Position numbers and translations under genes: made by a program
Notes under the pieces: model-generated
Told to the model about the DNA's origin: nothing
What the model saw: the letters and a program-made list of their open reading frames with translations, nothing else
Databases searched by the model: none
Shown: positions 62,601 through 64,000 of the stretch, piece by piece
Layout of the letters: each line of letters begins with the position of its first letter
Position numbering within the stretch: the first letter of the stretch is position 1
Assembly: GCF_001050035.1 (NCBI RefSeq)
Contig: NZ_CVTA01000003.1
Coordinates: forward strand, 97,978-161,977
Length of the DNA: 64,000 nt
DNA from: Mycolicibacterium komanii
GTDB taxonomy: Bacteria; Actinomycetota; Actinomycetes; Mycobacteriales; Mycobacteriaceae
Direction: 5' to 3'

Positions 62601-64000
62601 CGATCGCGGCGAACACCGCGGGCCAGCAATGGCCGACGAGCGCGTCGGGCACCAGCGTCAGGCCGGGCGCGAGCGGGGCGCCGAACGTCGCGGTCACCCC
62701 GGTGTGGTCGGCGACGCGTTCGGGATCCCAGTCCGTGGTCACCGTCGCGGTGTTGTCCTGCACCGGCGGCAGCGCGTCGGGCCCGTCCACCCCCGCGGCG
62801 ATGGCAAGTACGGAACGCATTGCGGCCGAAGCATCTTCGACCGTGACGACCGGCATGCCGCCATTGACGGTGCAGGCGGGCAGGGTGAAGGGGATGTCGA
62901 TCCAGATGTCGGACAGCGGGACGCTCAGGGTCACCCGGTCGCCGCTGAGCTCGAGGCGGGCGCCGGTGGACGGGTGCGTCGCGTTCCGGTTCTCGTTCGC
63001 CTGCCATTCGTCGGGTGCGCCGATGCGGTGCACCGGGTTGATCGCGACGCGGCCCGCCCACAGCACGTCCGGAGAGTCCAGTACCACCGCGAGCGGACCG
63101 GTGACGTCGGCGCGTGCCTGCCGGCGCGACACCACCGGCACGGGGTCGCCGTCGGTGGCCAGCGTCTCGTCGATCGCGGCCTGTTCGAAGCGGTCGAGCA
63201 GTTCGCCGACCGGCTCGTCGACGCGGGTGATGCCGGCGACGGCCTGAGTGCCGGGGATGATGCACACCTCGTCGGCGCTGTAGCGGGCGTCGTGGGCCTG
63301 CCACAGCGAATCGCTGCGCCACCACCGCCGCACGTCCTTGTCGATCACCGGCACGAAGTTGACCGGCTTGCCCGGCGTCTTGCACAGCGTGACGAACCAC
63401 GGCACGTCGGCCGGATGCAGCCGCAGCGTCTCCGCTTCGGGATAGCGCGACACCAGGGTCGCGATCGCGCGCTGCGGATCATCAAGCAGCGCAACGTCAT
63501 CGAACAGCGTCGGGATCGGGCCCGAATCCTGCGGGTGCAGACGGGCTTCCGCGCGGTGCAGCATGTCGGCGAACCGGTCGCGCCAGGTGTCGGCCAGCCA
63601 CGGGCTGTTGGCCAGCTTGGTGTCGGCGGTGCTGTCGCCGTCGCCGATGGCCAGCTCGACGTAGCGCTGCAGCCACTGCAGGTAGGTCATCTCGCCGATG
63701 TCGCCGTAGTACGGCTTGCACGTGGCGGCCATCGCGGCGATGATCTCGTCGCGGCGCGCGGCCACGGCTTCGGCATCGCCGGCGACCTCGTCGAGCAGCC
63801 GCCCGCAACGCGATGCGGCGTTGTCGATCTCGTGGATGTCGGCGCCGAGCTGGCTGCGGCTGGAAGCCATGCCGCCCGTTGCCTTTCCGGCGCTGATCCA
63901 GTGGTCGGTCCCGGTGGTCTCGACCAGCATCTGCTTGACGGCCGGGGACGTGGTCGTCTCCAGCGTCGCCATCGCGGCGGTGCCGCCCAGGATTCCGTCG
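56656..64000 (-). CDS. fas: Type I fatty acid synthase, C-terminal four-fifths (partial)
   Basis: About 2448 codons are visible; the N-terminal acyltransferase part lies beyond the right edge (M. tuberculosis Fas has 3069 residues). Reading from the edge, an enoyl reductase-like region is followed by the MaoC-type dehydratase with SGDHNPIHTDRAA (near 62200). The malonyl/palmitoyl transferase has CGHSVGEYTAL (near 61585), and an Ala/Pro linker follows near 60600. The ACP has its attachment Ser in DGASSRRNQLL (near 60440). The ketoreductase has VVTGASKGSIAAS (near 59495), and the ketosynthase has Cys in VGACATAAVSV (near 57715) and His in SKHDTSTLAND and LTGHSKGG. It makes C16-C18 and C24-C26 acyl-CoAs for phospholipids and mycolates. 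Confidence 0.97.
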   Translation of the reverse strand, partial: DGILGGTAAMATLETTTSPAVKQMLVETTGTDHWISAGKATGGMASSRSQLGADIHEIDNAASRCGRLLDEVAGDAEAVAARRDEIIAAMAATCKPYYGDIGEMTYLQWLQRYVELAIGDGDSTADTKLANSPWLADTWRDRFADMLHRAEARLHPQDSGPIPTLFDDVALLDDPQRAIATLVSRYPEAETLRLHPADVPWFVTLCKTPGKPVNFVPVIDKDVRRWWRSDSLWQAHDARYSADEVCIIPGTQAVAGITRVDEPVGELLDRFEQAAIDETLATDGDPVPVVSRRQARADVTGPLAVVLDSPDVLWAGRVAINPVHRIGAPDEWQANENRNATHPSTGARLELSGDRVTLSVPLSDIWIDIPFTLPACTVNGGMPVVTVEDASAAMRSVLAIAAGVDGPDALPPVQDNTATVTTDWDPERVADHTGVTATFGAPLAPGLTLVPDALVGHCWPAVFAAIGSALTDDGFPVVEGLLSLVHLDHAAHLLTPMPKQRAELTVTATASAATDTEYGRVVPVSVEIRDADDTVLARLEERFAIRGRTGAAELADPPRAGGAVTDNATDTERRRRRDVTVTAPTDMSAFAVVSGDHNPIHTDRAAALLAGLKSPIVHGMWLSAAAQHVVAATDGRAAPPARVVGWTSRFLGMVLPGDDIDFRVDRVGIDRGAEILEVSAKVGGELVMSATAQLAAPKTVYAFPGQGIQHKGMGMEVRARSKAARKVWDTADKFTRETLGFSVLHVVRDNPTSLIASGVHYHHPDGVLFLTQFTQVAMATVAAAQVAEMREQGAFVEGAIACGHSVGEYTALACVSGVYELEALLEVVFHRGSKMHDIVPRDHLGRSNYRLAAIRPSQIDLDDADVKDFVAEISERTGEFLEIVNFNLRGSQYAIAGTVRGLEALEEEVERRREITGGKRSFILVPGIDVPFHSSVLRVGVADFRRSLERVMPRDQDPDLIVGRYIPNLVPKPFTLDREFIQEIRDLVPAEPLDEILADYDTWRNEKPRELCRKIVIELLAWQFASPVRWIETQDLLFIEEAAGGLGIERFVEIGVKSAPTVAGLAANTLKLPEYSHSTTEVLNSERDAAVLFATDTDPEPELDDEPAPAPASEAAAPVEAAAPAPAAPAGAPSPSVASPGAPRPDDLTFDASDATMALIALSAKMRIDQIEPLDSIESITDGASSRRNQLLVDLGSELNLGAIDGAGEADLAALKGQVTKLARTYKPFGPVLSDAVNDQLRTVFGPSGKRPAYIGERVTKTWELGPGWVKHVTVEVALGTREGTSVRGGELGGLHDGALADAATVDKVIDSAVAAVAARRGVAVSLPSAGGASGGVVDSAALTEFAERVTGRDGVLASAARMILGQLGLDTPVPVPEATDAELIDLVTAELGSDWPRLVAPVFDGRKAVLFDDRWASAREDLAKLWLYDEDEIDRDWKRLSERFEGAGHVVGTQATWWQGKALAAGRNIHASLYGRAAAGAENPGTGRYSHEVAVVTGASKGSIAASVVAQLLDGGATVIATTSRLDDDRLAFYRNLYRDSARWNAKLWVVPANMASYTDIDALVQWVGTEQTESLGPQSIHIKDAQTPTLLFPFAAPRVAGDLSDAGSRAEMEMKVLLWAVQRLIGGLSHIGAERDIAARLHVVLPGSPNRGMFGGDGAYGEAKSALDALVSRWKAESSWAQRVSLAHALIGWTKGTGLMGHNDAIVGAVEEAGVRTFTTDEMASMLLGLCDIEAKVAAAHEPLQADFTGGLADVDIDMAELAAKAREEMVTESRTEDSDPEGTVRALPSPPRGYKSAPPPEWPDLDIDPADMVVIVGGAELGPYGSSRTRFEMEVENELSAAGVLELAWTTGLVKWEDDPTPGWYDTATGELVDEGELVERYHDAVVERVGIREFVGDGAIDADHTAPLLVSVFLDKDFTFVVSNEDEARAFVRADPEHTVIAPVPDSGDWQVTRKAGTEIRVPRKTKLSRTVGAQIPNGFDPMVYGVSQEMMNSIDRLAIWNLVTTVDAFLSAGFTPAELMRWVHPSLVANTQGTGMGGMTSMQTMYHGNLLGRNKPNDILQEVLPNVYAGHVVQSYVGSYGAMIHPVGACATAAVSVEEGVDKIKLGKADFVVAGGYDDLTLEAIIGFGDMAATADTEMMRARGISDSKFSRANDRRRLGFVEGQGGGTILLARGDLALQMGLPVLAVVGYVSSFGDGVHTSIPAPGLGALAAGRGGRASQLARSLAQLGVGPDDIAVVSKHDTSTLANDPNETELHERLADSLGRSEGAPLFVVSQKSLTGHSKGGAAAFQMMGLCQILRDGVIPPNRSLDCVDDELAGSAHMVWLRDSLHFGGSFPLKAGLITSLGFGHVSGLIALVHPQAFLAALTPEQRADYKHRADARVLAGQHRLAAAIAGGKPLYEKPADRRFGHEGPEKPREAEMLLDPDSRLGDDDVYVPAQP

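Overview
The window is chromosomal DNA of a mycobacterium, most likely a fast-growing Mycolicibacterium type. The DNA is very GC-rich. Gene content and order follow the Mycobacterium tuberculosis segment Rv2464c to Rv2524c as I remember it: nei, rpiB, the SigH-type DsbA protein, pepN, glbO, aglA, gdh, ettA, ssbB, plsB2/plsC, bkdABC, citE, fadE19, accA1/accD1, bkaR, cmrA, orn, ldtB, bcp, acpS, fas. Lineage hallmarks are the type I FAS with its own AcpS, the mycolate reductase CmrA, WS/DGAT and PE-PPE domain proteins, and many leaderless starts. All assignments come from reading the sequence and from memory of these families; no database search was run.

Layout. 1-4.3 kb: the N-terminal part of a polyprenyl-phosphate sugar transferase behind a palindromic operator, a GAF-domain protein, a Gly/Asp-rich membrane protein and a CPA1 cation/proton antiporter. 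4.3-9.5 kb: nei-rpiB-dsbA-like reductase (the last with a SigH-like promoter), a small secreted DUF732 protein and pepN. 9.5-13.6 kb: a small HNH gene bounded by copies of an intergenic repeat, DUF5130 and a small membrane protein, a second HNH protein, then glbO-aglA. 13.6-22 kb: the gdh-thioesterase-hypothetical operon, ettA and ssbB. 22.2-29.8 kb: a fused CopD/CtaG membrane protein and the translationally coupled WS/DGAT-plsC-plsB lipid operon. 29.9-33.9 kb: tRNA-Arg, acyl-ACP thioesterase-like, PE-PPE domain, secreted and enoyl-CoA hydratase genes, and a YchJ-like SEC-C protein.

33.9-44.1 kb is a branched-chain (leucine) catabolic block. The genes bkdABC, citE, maoC, fadE19, accA1 and accD1 together supply branched-chain keto acid dehydrogenase, acyl-CoA dehydrogenase, methylcrotonyl-CoA carboxylase, hydratase and HMG-CoA/citramalyl-CoA lyase. 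The operon is divergent from a TetR regulator (bkaR) across two 16-bp palindromes that surround overlapping -10 elements.

44.1-51.9 kb: two tiny membrane proteins, an S9 peptidase, an MmpS-like Pro-rich membrane protein, an MFS transporter divergent from cmrA with only 26 bp between start codons, and a HerA-like ATPase divergent from orn. 51.9-56.6 kb: tRNA-His, a strong bidirectional terminator, ldtB, tRNA-Lys, a structured 270-bp gene-free stretch leading to a small ORF, a DUF3618 protein, bcp, an M20 peptidase and acpS. 56.7-64 kb: the C-terminal four-fifths of fas, running off the right edge.

Cross-cutting signals: ten starts lie 7-8 nt after a TANNNT hexamer (predicted leaderless mRNAs). 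One family of about 65-85 bp intergenic repeats has three copies plus a half copy. There is no rRNA, CRISPR array, insertion sequence or prophage. No wholly new multigene system is evident; the most novel-looking items are the repeat-flanked HNH cassette, the structured leader/small ORF near 53.6-54.0 kb, the histone-like tail on PlsC and the operator palindromes.
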